From NCBI GenBank assembly GCA_001600455.1, contig BCKC01000007.1:2420019-2484018 (forward strand): a stretch of 64,000 nt of DNA, in the 5' to 3' direction. This stretch comes from Endocalyx cinctus (taxonomy: Eukaryota > Ascomycota > Sordariomycetes > Amphisphaeriales > Apiosporaceae). A program made the translations under genes and the position numbers. This document shows positions 21,220 through 35,327 of this stretch, piece by piece; positions within the stretch are counted from its first letter, which is position 1; every line of letters starts with the position of its first letter. A model generated the notes under the pieces. The model was not told the origin of the DNA. It saw nothing but the letters and a program-made list of their open reading frames with translations, and made no database searches.

Positions 21220-24200
21220 TGCTTCCCAAATCGCTCATAAAGGAAGGTGTTTTTGCATTTATATAGGATAAAATAAAATCGAGCTCTGATGAAAACTTAC
21301 TACTTCGCTATACTAAGAAAATTTCCAATTGAAAATAGGGTGATTTTGATTGGTAGTTTGTAGCGATATCGGATTCCGGAAAATCGGTCCTTCAAGTAAA
21401 TCCGGGGTAGTAAGTAATTGGTCTTTCTATACTCTGTACGGAGTACTCTGTACTATACTCTGTACAGTACTATACAGGATACAGAATACCAAAGTACAGA
21501 ATATCCATGGATCTCCCTCATCTCATAACACGCCAGCATGCATATGGTAGTAGTAAGTAATACGGTGCTAATAAAGCCGCATTCTCACTTTATTGGAAGG
21601 TTCTTTACTATCTCGATCTTTACTATCTCGAAGTTTTTACTATCTCTTACGTATATCTCTTATTATTCATTCTTTTTTTCCCCGGACTCTTTCACACCCT
21701 TCTCGAGCTATAGTATACACTAAACTGTCTAGATTATTGAACACCACCCATTCACCGTCTTCCATCAAATCACGTTAAAGTCTTACATCATCCTGCTCAT
21801 GTTGTGATACACTTCCTTAAGCGTCGTTCGTCAAATTATCCGCCTAATGTCGTGACACCTCGACATCACTCAGCTGCAATATATAAACGGGAATGACCTT
21901 CCATTAGCTGCTTAGATCTGAATCTTCTCGCGTATATGTACGGTACGCAGATCCCACGTAGATTATACGTCGTATCTAGTCAAGACGAATCAACGCCAGC
22001 CGATAGATTTCTGTATACTACCTTACTTGAGTTTTCTTTTATATATCATGCTCCGGCAGGCAACGGAACCCGAGTAAAACCTACGGACTAAGCCAAAGAT
22101 ATCAAAAGAGGTGAGGTGGCGATCGCATGGGTAGGTATCGCGACTAGATGCACAGTGGAGGCACGGATCGATCTACCGAAGCTAAGCATCTGGATTCTGG
22201 ACATCTGCAAAGCATGAAAGTTGGAATACCGTGGATCACTTTCTCGGCGGAGGTTATACTTTGTATAGAATAGATGCATTAGTTTCGACTAACTATTAAG
22301 TATATATTTATACGCATAATACAGGTACATAGCGTATAGTATAGAATACGTACACGCAGAACACGTAGGTATAATATGTATAATAAGCACTAAACGTATA
22401 TTTGGTAAAGAGTAGAGGGGCATTTTATACGTACTAATTAGAAGGCCTACTCAGCCACTGCAGTCCAATCTACATTTGGGGACGACGTAACTGAAACCTC
22501 ACATTTCCTCAATTGGTTCAGTCGTATGGTGGATGGAAATAAACTGCGACAATATCCACACTTGCGCACTGGCTCTATTGATTTTTTGTCTATTGTTTAT
22601 TGCTTTTTCCCCTTTTTCTTTTCTCCTACTATACTTCTACTTCTTAAGATCTGGGTAGTTTTTGTTTTTGCTTTATGAATCTATCAATACATCATAGTGG
22701 ATATGACGTCTTTCTAAATAGAGACTAAATATGATATACTTCCCGGTAAAATGGCAGAATGCGTCAGTTACAGCTGGAAATAGTGAAGACAAGGTGCTTA
22801 CTGGAACCGCGAAAGAAGAATAAAAAGAAACAAAATCTCAAATACCGACTTCATTCTTTCAAGGATTAATCTGCTCTCGGTGGCTCTCAGTGGCTTACCA
22901 CTCTGCCACTTTATCCAACCCTAGTTCTATACGGGGGTATACACCGTCTCTAGCGTATGCGCCTTAGCGGATCGCTTACTATCCAAGAACAAAACAGCCA
23001 GAGTTGATCATGAAAATTTCCGCCTGCCCAGCCCAGCCCAGCTCGAGTTTACGTTGGTAAATGGCGGCGAATAATTTGAACGCGCTCGGTCCGGCTTGAC
23101 CGAATCGAAGCTATCTACGAATCGAAGCTATCTATCGCTACATACGACACTAGAATCGGCCCCGTGTTGGATAAAACTGACCCAAGCCAGAAGGCGTTCG
23201 TACCAAATCCACAATACGACCCCGACATTACTATGAAATTTTCATTTGTTCCTCGCCCAGTGTGGGTTGGCTTGGGGTTTTTTTTTTTTATGCTTTCCCT
23301 CTTTCTCTCTCCCTTTTCACAGCCTTGTCAGCTTTAACCGGTTTATGATGTCCGATTTATTGATACTAGTTTGTCAGGGTCAAGGATGTGAAAAACCAAG
23401 CGGTTGGTTCAACCTTTCATAAAATCCTCCTTGTTGATCTAGTACTAGTGACTCCCGAGAACCGAGACGATGGTTTAGGCATGTAATCCACTGCTATAAA
23501 TGTACGATTGATTAACATGCCATCTTTATCGTGCCTCTACTTTTACATGGATAATCCTCTTATTTCCATGTCCGGAGATCCGTATGTTTCTTATTTTGAT
23601 GATGATTTGTGAAACAAAGCCATCTTCAACCGTTCGATCTCATCCATCAGTGGAGATTTTTGCCATTTTTTAGGAATCCAGGACATCTTTTTTACATATT
23701 AATCAATATTTTTAGTGGCATGACCGTTATCCCGAAGATAATGACAGCGTCCGTCAAATACAGTTAGTTGCCGCCGATAGTATGGATGCTATTATTATCG
23801 TTAGTTTGATTTTATTTTATCAATTATTTGTTTTTTGACCTTGAATCTCTCTATCTCTCGATTTACCAAGTATCTTAATTACATCTAATCTATCTACACG
23901 TATACCACGTGGTATAACCATCCATATTCGTACTGTATGTGCGTACACGGGATTCTAGGTAGTTATCCTCTCCCATCTCCATCTCCACCTCCATCATCAA
24001 TCATCTCACCAGTACTCCGTACGTTGACTTAGCTTAACCCAAATCCCACATTACCAACGTCTTTTTTTCTGTAAGGAGTGTAGTGTGGGTAGTGTAAGAT
24101 AACGTATCGTCCAATACCGTATCTAGGTACTGCAGTAGTGAATAGCATTGACGATCATTTTTAATTTCGTATATACTACTCACGGACTATGCGCTAGGAG

Positions 24201-24646
24201 ACTGTGTAACGACCCCTGTCTTGATTATGGGATAACTTTGCGCTGCACGGCCCTACATCGGGAGTTAGGACACCCATTACGGCTCCGTGCAACACTACTG
24301 TATACAAGTGGGTGAATCTGATTAGGTGAGACTCCCGCAGGGGTCTTCCCTTTCGGCCACCTTCGTCCGCCTCTTAAACCGTTACAGCACAAGTGGCCGT
24401 AGCATTGATGGGCCTGGCGAGATGCCAGTTGTGGGCGTCGCGAATTACTATGTTTGGTGGAGAGCTCGAGACGTAATGTTATCAGGGTTCCGTGTGTTAC
24501 ACCCAGAAGTCTGGATGTATAAAGACTCTTACTCATGCCCATCTTCATGCATGTAGCCCAAACGTTTCCTTTTCCGTCTGTATCTTCTTCTTTTTTTCAT
24601 CTTTCTTTCTTTTACACCAAGCGTAGGGCATAATAGTATCTTCGCC
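21220..24646. other. Gene-poor region upstream of aconitase and P450 genes
   Basis: This is 3.4 kb with no credible gene. It contains TACGGAGTA at about 21436, ATCCATGGAT at 21503, a 17-bp direct duplication near 23100-23133 (CGAATCGAAGCTATCTA), ACTCCGTAC near 24013 and a candidate solo LTR at 24205-24501. Confidence 0.4.
24205..24501. mobile_element. Candidate solo LTR in the P450 promoter
   Basis: A 297-bp block starts TGTAACGACCC and ends TGTGTTACA, so the terminal six bases TGTAAC/GTTACA are perfect inverted repeats with TG...CA ends. The block is more GC-rich than its flanks. No target-site duplication is visible (GACTG against CCCAG), so the call is tentative. It lies 145 bp upstream of the P450 start codon. 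Confidence 0.3.
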
Positions 24647-26558
24647 ATGGCGTCTGTTTTCCTTTTGTCTTTCGTAGTCCTCCTAGCGGTGGGCATCTAC
24701 CGACTATTGCAGATCGGTAAACGACCCAAGGGCTACCCGCCCGGCCCACCGACCATCCCAATCTTAGGAAATATACACTTGATGCCGAAGGAGAATGGTC
24801 ATTTACAATTCCAGAAGTGGGCTGAAGAATATGGGTAAGTCAAACCATCGTCGGTGATATACATCCAGACTCGACAGCTAACAGACGCAGCCCCGTATAC
24901 TCTCTCATGCTCGGTACGAAGTGCATGATCGTCTTGAATACGGACAAAGCAGTTAAGGATACCCTCGACAAGAAGAGCGCCATATATTCTTCGCGTCCGG
25001 AAACATACGTTGCTCAAATCGTCAGTGGTGGACATGTCGTCAAGGGTGGATACCGAGTACTCCTCATGGTATGTTATACACGAAAATACATACTCTACTA
25101 TTGTGACCAAGAAACTAAACGTCTATATAGCAATACGGTGACAGATGGCGAATGGCCCACAGAATTTACCACACGATTCTCAACGTCCGCGCCGCCAAGT
25201 CTTTCGTCCCCTACCAAGATCTGGAAAACAGACAGATGCTCACGGGCTTCTTGGACCAGCCTGAGTCGTGGGCCGACCACCTCCGCCGGTACTCGCACTC
25301 GTTGACGACCCAGATGACTTACGGCTTCCGTTCTCACAGTATGGATGACAAGAAGCTCAAGGCCCTCTTCTACAACCTCCACGAGTTCTCCAAGACCATG
25401 GGTACCACCGCCGCCGCCTTGCTCGACTTCTACCCGCCTTTGAGATACCTGCCCGACATCTTCCTGCCGGCTAGGGTATACGCGAAGAAGCTCCACGAAG
25501 CTGAGAAGTCCCTTCACAAGAGCAACTGGATGGAGGTGAAGCAGAAGCTCCGAAACGGAACCGCGAAGGTATGTTTTCTTTTTTCTATCTATTTCCCATC
25601 AATTCTAGGAAACTAAAATACTTACTCTTTCTCCCTAGCCATCCCTCTGCTGTGATCTCGCCAAGGCTCAGGACGTCGAAGGATTTTCGGACGAGCAGGC
25701 CGGATACATCGCCGGAAACCTCCTAGAGGCCGGCGCCGACACGACGGCGGCGACCCTGGTCGGCTTCGTGCAGGCCATGCTTCTCTTCCCCGAGGTGCAG
25801 AAGAAGGCGCGCGAGGAGATGGACCGCGTCTGCGGGGACCGGATGCCGACCATGGACGACGAGCCCCAGCTTCAGTACATCCGCAGCTGCATCAAGGAAT
25901 CCATGCGTTGGATGCCCACGGCTATCCTCGGCATCGCCCACTCCGTTATCAAGGATGACGAATACATGGGTTACACCATCCCTAAGGATTCGATGGTCGT
26001 ATTGAATGTCTGGTATGTTCTAACCTTTTTTTTTTCCCTTTTAAATCGCGCATTGATAAAATTATGAATACTAATCATTCAAAAAATAGGAATATTGCTA
26101 TGGACCCCAAGCGCCACCCCAACCCCCGCGTCTTCGACCCGGACCGATGGGCTCACGACACCACCAACTCGATCGAGTCGGCGCAACAGAAGGACCCCTC
26201 CAAGCGGGATCACTTCCTGTTCGGAGCCGGTCGTCGCATCTGCCAAGGCATGCACATCGCGGACCGATCCCTCTTCCTGGCCATCTCGCGCATGATCTGG
26301 GCGTTCGACTGGGAGAAGCCGGTGGACGGTCTCGGAAACGAGCTGATCCCGGACCCGACCAAGCTCATCCCCGGTATGCTCGTCCAGCCCGAGGCCTTCC
26401 CGGCCAAGATCGTGCCCCGCTCGGAAAAGCACGCGCAGATGGTGAGGGAGGCCTGGGCTCAGAGCGAGGAGCTCCTCGATGACCAGCACCAGTGGAAGGA
26501 GGTCCCTGCCGATATGCCCCTCTCTTCTTACGACCCGCCTAAGGACTTGAAGGAGTAA
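24647..26558 (+). CDS. Cytochrome P450 monooxygenase (microsomal, CYP2-like fungal class)
   Basis: This is a heme-thiolate oxygenase anchored in the ER; the substrate is unknown. Five exons join in frame: 24647-24834, 24891-25068, 25131-25568, 25639-26012 and 26090-26558. Introns are 56-77 nt and the product is 548 aa. The N-terminus is a single hydrophobic anchor followed by basic residues and the proline hinge [13 protein letters not shown]. The I-helix oxygen-binding motif is AGADTT (299-304). The K-helix ExxR reads ESMR (355-358). The PERF-like stretch is FDPDRW, and the heme loop is [10 protein letters not shown] with Cys444 as the iron ligand. The layout resembles fungal P450s often annotated as O-methylsterigmatocystin oxidoreductase-like, but that label says little about chemistry. 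No polyketide, peptide or terpene synthase lies nearby, so a biosynthetic cluster is not supported in this window. Confidence 0.92.
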
Positions 26559-29500
26559 GAGGACGACTTGTTATCGATGGGAGTATTTAATCCCTTCTCC
26601 TTACCTTGCGCTTCTTGTCTCGTCGCTATTCGAGAGGGAGTACTTGTCTTTCCTACGACTCGTATTTTCCTTTCTTATATGAGCGCTTACTTCCCTGTTT
26701 AAATTATCCGGGCCTACACCGTTCACATTTGTGAATTACCTTTTCCTTTTCAGTTTTGTATTTTTTTTCTACGTTGGGTTAATCATTTAGTAGCTACTTT
26801 GGTTTATGGGTGACGACTGGGTATATCATAAGGGGAAGCGGAGTCGTGGGTGTTTTTCTTTTTGTTTTTATTTGCATGTTATCCTTTTTTCATGGGTAGA
26901 TACTCGGGACGGGTTTGGGTGGTTGGTTGCTGCGTTGACAGCAACAAGCGTTTCTGGTTTTTTGACTCAAATATGAATCGGATTGTATATAGAGAGGTCA
27001 AATTTGTTGTTGCTTTTTCTATTATCTTTAATCAATACCCGGGTAGAGAAAAGAAATATAGAGACGAATTCAAAATTCATCACAGAACACAATCAGATCA
27101 GCTCATCGTCCCCCTCTTCCCACCACCTCGCGTACGCTAATCATCACGAAGAATAACAGAGCACAGTGTGCGTTATGGAAGAGGTACTTACATTTCTTTC
27201 TTTTCTTTATCAGCTCCCTTGCTTGCTGTTACAAGATTTGTCGAATCTACAGGGGGAGTCCCATGATGTAAATATCATCTTCATTGGAATATTCATTAGG
27301 CATAAGACGTGGCGTTGGGTGTTATGAGCTCTTTTTTGGGACTCTCAAAAAGTCTCCCTTGCAGGATGAGGGTTTTAAAAAACAGCGTCTCTTCTCGGAT
27401 TTTACGAGGAATACTTGATGAACTAGGTACATTATTGTATGTCACGACTACCTGGTCAATCGCTTTCAGCTCGCTAATGGATTCTCACGGGAAGCCTCAT
27501 GGCCGAGGGCTTATCTTCTTGAACAGCATTATCTTAATTCTTTCCGGATTTATCACTTTGCAGATACGACAAGAAGGATGATGATGATCACGAGGTGGAT
27601 ATTAATAGTATTTAAGGCTCATATGAGGCGCATGAAAGGATGCTCGTTTTCACAACTTAGGTAGTCCCGAGATGGCTCGTAAGTTGGAGGAGGTTTCCTT
27701 TCGTATATCTATTTTCCTAAATAATACGCTAACGATCCAGAGTTTACAGAAAAAGAAACAGAAGCGAGGTACCAATATCGATACTCTTCATAATGGACAA
27801 GACTGGAGCTATCGCGTTTGAAAGCTGGGCCCAAGAGAGAGAGAGAAAGGATATTATTCCGGCAATAAAGATACTCGTCAACTATTGTGAGGCCCCAGAA
27901 TGACCAACTTATCTTATCTAGTTGAAATATGTTGGTTACAGGGATGACATACGATCCCAAAGGTTTGGAACCATAATCATTATTTTGGATCCTATCTTCT
28001 CCATATATGTAGGTAAGTAAAAGGAAATAATAGAAAAGGGGGGAGTGGAGGGGATCTCGAGATGGAGGGAAAAAAAGACGTACAACACTAGAATTCGACG
28101 ATTACCAACGAGATAACAACTGGTGCTCGTGATCAAGTTCATATAGGTAAAACTTTTGATTCCGTGTTGGTTGTTTTCCTGTATAGCCAACATTTGATTA
28201 CGTGCCACCGCTGCTGACTTCTTCTCAGTCATGACACAAGTATCTCCTCATACACCCTAGGGCTTCAATTCCGTTGCGGACATAAATCGATTTTCCTATT
28301 CCGTTCTCATGATATCTTTCCAGTTATGCCTTCATACTAGCCCAAAGGCCTTCAAGCGCATAATTGACAACATGTCGAATGCCACTTCGGGTGCTATCTT
28401 GGCTGTCTACTTTCTCGGTCCTCTGGCGCCCTCCTTAATCCCCTAAGTAACAGAGCCAAAGTTTGACGCATAGCATCAAAATATTTTCTTTCTAGTTTAC
28501 CGCTTCAATTTCGGTTCTTCAAAAAAGTCCCCGGGGCTCACCGTAGCCCGGCTCACTGATGATTATGCTGGTTTCCATGCTGTGTAAAAGTGGCTCATAT
28601 TGCCAACCTACTAGGACCACCTCAAATGGGGTAGTAAATCGTATTCGATACGTCCGTATTATGAAGTACTACAATATAATATTCAGACCTCGTAAGCTGG
28701 GTACGTATCGAATGTTGGTTGATAAAGGGTATTGGCTTCGATTCCTAATGGCGCCAAGTAGTCTTCCCAGAGTCTTTTCCCAGCATGTTCAACGCTTTTG
28801 ACAGGACTCAACGCAGTCAAAACAAGGACAGTGGTGGAACAGCTAGTCGCAGGGTGCGCCATGGGTTCATTCGAGTCCATCATGTCATCTCAGAGAGCCG
28901 AGATCATTAACTTGAAGAGCCGGTACCAGCGGCTTGGCGCCGATGTCGTTAGTACCTTTGCGCTTCTGATATAAACTGAATACCTAAACCGAAGATATGA
29001 ATGCCGTCGTCCCGGCAGTTATCAATTGAAGCAGTTACTACCTAAGCGTGTATATAATTTGGTCGTCTATCTGGTTTGTCGATTTGCGTCATGAGCTAGC
29101 GAGGCCACAAGCAAATCCCCTAGTTCTACTAGGCACTGCGAAAAATTATCGGCTAGTACATGGGCATGCTGAAGGAGATGCCGCGCATGAACTTTATATA
29201 TCGTAGCCCTTCGGAGATGTCATCCTAGTGGCGATAGTCAAGACTCTATGGTATGTCGATTTCAAGACGGCGTCGCGTGAAGCGGGGAAATTAGGGGGGG
29301 GGGACCACTAGAAGAACAGATGATTATCATCGGATGGACAAATATCAACTCTATGATATCCTCACTGGTGATCCTTCGCCTCCACTTGAAGGCCAATACA
29401 GATCCGATTTTTTCTCTGGCGTCACAATCAGATGTTCCCTCGAAGCCGTGGCGGTCTCCCACTCGAGAACGTGGTCAGCAGCCAGTCCGTGCAAGCTACT

Positions 29501-31929
29501 GATACTCGAGCGCCCCTCTTGGAGAGTAACCACCTGTTATCCCGACAGAGGAATGATTCCCGCCAATATCGCGGTATTCCGCGGCATCGACGGCGGCGTA
29601 TGTTTAAAGGCTGAAAAGAACAGCACCAATTCTAACAGCAGGTCAGGTATAGATAGTAAATCTCTCGATACTATGAGATGATCTCGATGTCTTTCATGCT
29701 CTTTATTCACAACGGTAGGCTGCTTTTTACGCCCAACGTGCCGATTCCACTAAGAGTTTTACGATGTAAGTTTCATCAGTATATATATATACCAAATCCC
29801 ATTTATGGCGACGGTAAAGGCAAAGTCAAGTCACGTATACTTACTCCTAACCTATATTCTCAATAACTAGCTTGACATTACGGCCTTCCGAAATCTCAAT
29901 AACAGCAATCGCATATTAAACATTCGCAACGTTGATAGAATAGCTTCCAAAATCTCCCTAAGTCACACGATTGTGGGGTTGATGAAAAAGAGCTACAAGA
30001 ATCGTGAAACCATGGCGGCACGACGAAAAGTAGTGATTCGAAACTACAGGAGCAGTCATCAGTAACGAGGTTGAAATAGTGGCTTATCTGCCTTTAATCG
30101 AAAGCCTCTACTTTCTAGACGCACGGTGATTATATGATCGTAAGTTCAAACTAATAAATAGATATATGCCATGTCCTATTACTATTGTTCAACCAACTGC
30201 ATGAAGTGTTGGTAGCATCATGCATGCATTTTGCCAAGCGATCGTCTAAAGCGCGTTTGCGCCTCACATTTCAAGACGCTCGATGGAAGATAGTGATAGG
30301 TCAGCCTCATACCTTTTTAGCATCTTCGTTATAGGTATAGCAAGAGAATGACGTGCGTGGTAAAAATACAAGAGGAGACAAGGAAAGGATCAGTCGCGAG
30401 TGATTAAGTAAAGAAAACTATAATAACGAATCATCAGAGGACGTTCCATCGCTGCAGAATTCGCACCAGCAGGCGCAAGGGTGCTCGTCAAGGTTAGTAA
30501 GACTATCAGACTTATTTACAAGAAGGGTTTAGCACAAGATAATAAATGTGGATGAAGCGAGGAACCGCAATAGGAGAAGAGCATCGAGATGTAAAGCAGT
30601 CCTAGGGGTTTCGCTTCTCACATACATGTCAATTAGTAGCAAGAATTGGCCAGTCTCTACCTTAGCCTAACAGAAGATCTTCTGATTTTCTACGAAAAGA
30701 GCGAAAGAAATACCGAATTTCCTAGAAGCTATCATCGTACGAGGGAATTACAATTTTTTGGAGGGGTCAAAACTAAGAGCACTGACTTTTGCCCCTTACG
30801 TTTTTTTTTTCTTTAATTTTTTTTTCTTAGCTCATTTCCCGTTGCTTTCCTATTAACTGCAAGTTCCACAGTACTACTCCTCACAGAAAATGGCCTCTTC
30901 TAGCCCATAGAGGGTCAAAGCCAGAAGGTATGCTTCGAACGTCAATGAGAGCGAGATAATATGGAGTCGACAGGGATTTTCAAGAACAACGTGAGAGACT
31001 TGGGCGTAAGTCAAAAGCATGATTACACGCAGTATGACCATCGCATGGGATAGACGGCGCAGTTTAAGACAGAAAAGTCTTTTCATGCATGCCAGCGAAT
31101 ACTGGAGACGAAATGAATACTTACTCAGTTCTTAATAAATACCTCATCCGCTGTGGAACCTTGTTGATGAAATTTTAAGTAACGTGTTTACTTAAAAGTA
31201 GCGCCGAAGAAGCATCGTCAAGGGAGAGAAAAACAAGAATCGAGATCCTTCATTTCGTCATTAATTAAGCACGAGAGCTCCGAAGATACATTTGATGCCA
31301 GAAAGCGGTAGAGTCTCCATGTCGGCATACCTCCTATCTACCCCAAAAAACAAAAGTCGGATGGTACCAGATGAGCCGCAGACTACTTAAGTTGGTATCC
31401 AAGTCGGCATCGGCGATAAACGCTCTCGGTAATCAAATAAATTGAAAACGTGGTTGGATCCAATTCTTACAGATAGTCGGGTACAATTGCTCCCACGTGT
31501 GAAGTTGCCGAGGAAGACTCCCACCGGACCACTCATCCCAGCAACCCCACAAAGTGTTGAAAACCATGACGTGCCTCGTGATATTCGAATTGTACAGAAA
31601 TCACTATTAATACTAATAGACCTCCATGGGGAACTGTCTGCAATAAGTATAGGCAATGCGGAGGAGAGCCACTAGTCTCCTCAATAAGTCCGAAAAGTAA
31701 GGCCGGAGTGTGGAGAAGGCGATGTGGTACTCAGAGAGTGTGGGGAAAGCCCCGACAACTTGGACGAGACCATCGAGTCGGTATGGATAAAGAGGTCCAT
31801 GATTACATAAGGAAAGAGAAAAAGAAAGGTTATATAAAGGATGAGCGAAGATGAGGATATTCGCTAGGCTGGACTCCAGTTTGGTGAGCAGACCACCGTC
31901 ACTCGATACTTGGTTTTCGTCTTTTCGTA
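26559..31929. other. Gene-poor region with possible coding relics
   Basis: This is 5.4 kb without an intact gene. Stretches around 28350-28450 and 28790-28975 have higher GC and short protein-like translations broken by stops (see findings). An open frame at 31086-30874 on the minus strand is hydrophobic but unrecognised. A GAGAGA tract occurs near 27835-27846. No RNA gene or clear mobile element is seen. Confidence 0.35.
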
Positions 31930-33452
31930 ATGCGTTACCTTGATTTTTTGGTCCTCGCTTTGGGCCTACGCCGGGTCTCGGCCCAGAGCGTTGCCGCTGC
32001 TGGACGCCAATGTAATGACTTCAACTCTACCCATGGGCAGTACAACCCATCTACTGCCCAGGAGAGAATCGCGGAGGCGAACGTGACCACGGAAATGGGA
32101 GATGCTCTGCTGACAGCAATCAACTTCGAGCGCTCCAACTGGGCCGGGAACTCGGTCCGCCTCGATCCCTTCTACGCCGACCTGCCCGCAAACTGGTCAG
32201 CTCTGCCGGCCGGATCTATCATCAAGATCGAGCAGACAAGTAACATATCTCTGTACACGACGGCGCCGACCCTCGCCGTGTCGAGGATCCTCTTCACCAC
32301 GAAGAACTTCAACGGTACCGTGATTCCGGCTTCGGCTTTCGTCATGTGGCCGTGGCTTCCGCGCAAGTTCTCCGACTCCGGCCTTCCCATCATCGCCTGG
32401 GGCCACGGTACCTCGGGTATGTCTGGCGAGTGTGCACCGAGTCACATTCGTCACCTGTGGTACGAATTCATGATCTTCAGCGCCTCGATCCAGGGCTACG
32501 TCGTAGTTGCCCCTGACTACGCGGGCATAGGGCTCGACCACGACGGGAACGGCAACTTTATCCCACACCAGTACCTCTCTACCAAAGCCCATGGATACGA
32601 TGTCTTATATGCCACGAAGGCTGCCAAGCAAGCATGGGATATCCTAGGAGAAGAATACGTCATTATGGGACACTCCCAAGGTGGCGGTGCCGCAGTAAGT
32701 AGACTTTTATCCCTTCTCCCTTTCTTCAATCACATATGAACGGCATGTCTAACGTAGATGAATAGTGGGGAGCCGCCAACATTCTGGCTAGCAACGACAC
32801 CGACGCCGCCGAGCTGCGGAAGGGGTATCTCGGCACCGTGGCCGGATCACCGTGGACCTCTTTCGGGACGGCGCTTCGTTTCGCGTCGGGCAATCTCACC
32901 TCCATCGTCGCTCGTATCGCCACCGGCATGAAATCCGTCTTCCCTACGTTCGAGTACAGCGAGTGGTTGACGGATATGGGTATCCGCCAGACGGAGCTCC
33001 TCCAGGACCTCCAAGGCTGTTACCCCGCCATCATAGAGCTATTCGGAACGAACGAGGTGTTGTCCGGATGGAACGAGACGTGGTACTACAAGCAATTCGA
33101 CGAGCTTATGTCCGTCGTCGGCCGCCCCGTCGCGGGACCCATGCTGATTATCCAAGGCTCGGGCGACGCCGCCGTCAACGCGACGGGCGTAAAAGAATCT
33201 ATGGATGAGACCTGCGAAGCAAACCCCGGTTCTCAGATTGAGTACGTTGAGTTCGCTGGCGTCAGCCACACGCCGGTCATGTACGCCGGACAGCAGGTGT
33301 GGTTGGAATGGATCAACGATAGGTTCTCTCATAAGGAAGCAAAGACTGGTTGCGTTAAGTCGCAGCTCCAGCCCGCTCTGGATGTATCAAGCTACTTGAA
33401 GGATCGGAATTGGTACATGGAGTACAGCGAGTATTCGTATGGAACTGGTTAA
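31930..33452 (+). CDS. Secreted LIP-family lipase/esterase (alpha/beta hydrolase)
   Basis: Members of the secretory lipase family hydrolyse acylglycerols or esters outside the cell. Two exons, 31930-32694 and 32766-33452, are split by a 71-nt intron (GTAAGT...TAG) right after the nucleophile motif; the product is 483 aa. The N-terminus is a signal peptide (MRYLDFLVLALGLRRVSAQ) with likely cleavage after SAQ or close by. The oxyanion region is WGHGTSG, the nucleophile is Ser249 in MGHSQGG, the acid is probably the Asp of QGSGDAAVN, and the His lies in GVSHTPVMY. Several NxS/T sites fit secretion. The gene stands alone in a gene-poor stretch between a P450 3.9 kb beyond the P450 start-side intergenic region and the repeat protein at 36.4 kb. 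A tannase-like or feruloyl-type specificity cannot be excluded. Confidence 0.87.
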
Positions 33453-35327
33453 AGGGCACTATAAAAGAGCTAAGGGGAAAAGGGGTATATATACAAATAA
33501 ATAAAAAACCAAATAATTATAAATAAAGTCGGTTTAGTCTTTCTAGTAAAGCATGACAGAAAGAGCCAGGTGTACTAATGACCTACTTATCCAGGTAGCT
33601 ACCTAAGTACTGATCATCTCTGATCATTTTCACATTTTAAAATCATTTTTAATCACCTCGATTTCCACGTCCAAACTTAACTCGTGATTCTATCGTGGAA
33701 GAATCCATATTCTTCTTCATTGATAATGTTTTTTTCATCAACTCTTCGGTATATCTTCGATAAGAGGCATCGTTTATTTGATATATTTATACCATATCGA
33801 TCGCAAGATGGTTAGAATGACAGATCAACCTCTAGATAACAAGGAAGCCAGACTCAAGCCGAAAATGCACAGCAGCAAACCTCCAAATTCCCGGTGGCCG
33901 GCCGGCTATAGCTCAACTAACGCGGACGCTGACTCCGAAGCTATCCATACTTAACAGGCAGATGATTCTGTCCCGCACAACCGAAGTCAGAAGCCTAGGT
34001 TGTTGCAGAAAAGGCAAAATCATTAGAAGCGATGAGATATTTAGTTACTCCAGGTGAGGACGAAAGTGACCCTTAAGCATAGGAAGAGCACTCTGCAAGA
34101 TACGAGCAAGAGTACGGACGACGTCCAAGAAAGTGAACGCCAGATAATAAGAGGAGACGCTTAGGTTACCAGCACTTCGTCTAAGTACCGATGGCAGTGC
34201 GGTTAGTTTTCACTGAATAGATCCGCTCAATACACTGGCAGACTGTATATCAGCACCTCCAGGAAATCTCGACTGGACGACGTATCAGCATGAGCATGGT
34301 GGGAGTGTGTGCATACTTCAAGTACACTATGTACCGCTAACGGCAAATAAATTTATTCCTAGGCCGGACGGAAAATCCCCATCTACGATGAGGAAAAACA
34401 CATATGTTTATTGCTTAATCGGAAAAGCGTTTTCTTTATTCTTCACCTTTCAAATAGGGTTGATTATTGAAGTTGTGTGAAACAACCACAGTTTGCTATA
34501 GCGAGCTGTAAGGCACACGAGGGCCAAATGCTCAAAATAATGTATGACTATATATATACTATATATTCCCCCCAACCCCCTTTTTCTTTTTCTTTTTCTT
34601 TGTTGTCGTTAATACTTATTTTCTGAGTCGTATACTACAGTCGCTTTTATCGCAGATTCTGTCTCGCGTGACGCAGTTTTTACAATAAAATCTAATCAAA
34701 CTTGAATATATATTTCGAGAAAAGAAGGCAGTTACAAGTCGGTATGAACACCATGACTACTATAGATGATTCATATAGCCATCTCAAACAGTCACATATA
34801 GATCATACGTTAACCGTCGAGAGCGATATCAAACTAGCATCCCTCCCACCACTGGATGGACAGCGCCAACCTCGGTGAAATCTCTGCGTAATATTTTCAC
34901 CTCGTTGCAATTTTAGTCCGCTCAGCAGGTTGAGTCATGTCAAGGCTGTTTTTCTATACTTTCATATGATAAGATCAGCGCAAAAATACAACTTAGCATG
35001 TTTGCTCATCTACTCTATTATTATACATTTCCACTTAACAAGCCTCGTTTTTCCAGTCATCTTCACTGCTTCTATCTAGCCTCATCGGACGATTGAGTAA
35101 TAGAGAGGTCACCAGCTACTCTATGACTCTTAGAAAATAGTTTGCTATTTCATCATTCTATCTAGCAATCCAAGGTATTTTCACCCACGTGACTCATTGA
35201 TAGTCACGTCTAAGAGAATAGGAGTGTGCCATCCTCCCAGACCAAGCCGAAACTATTGTCTATTTCCATTATCTCGAAGAGAGAGAGGCTAGTGATGTTC
35301 AGAAGTGGGAGTTCATCACAGTCAGGT

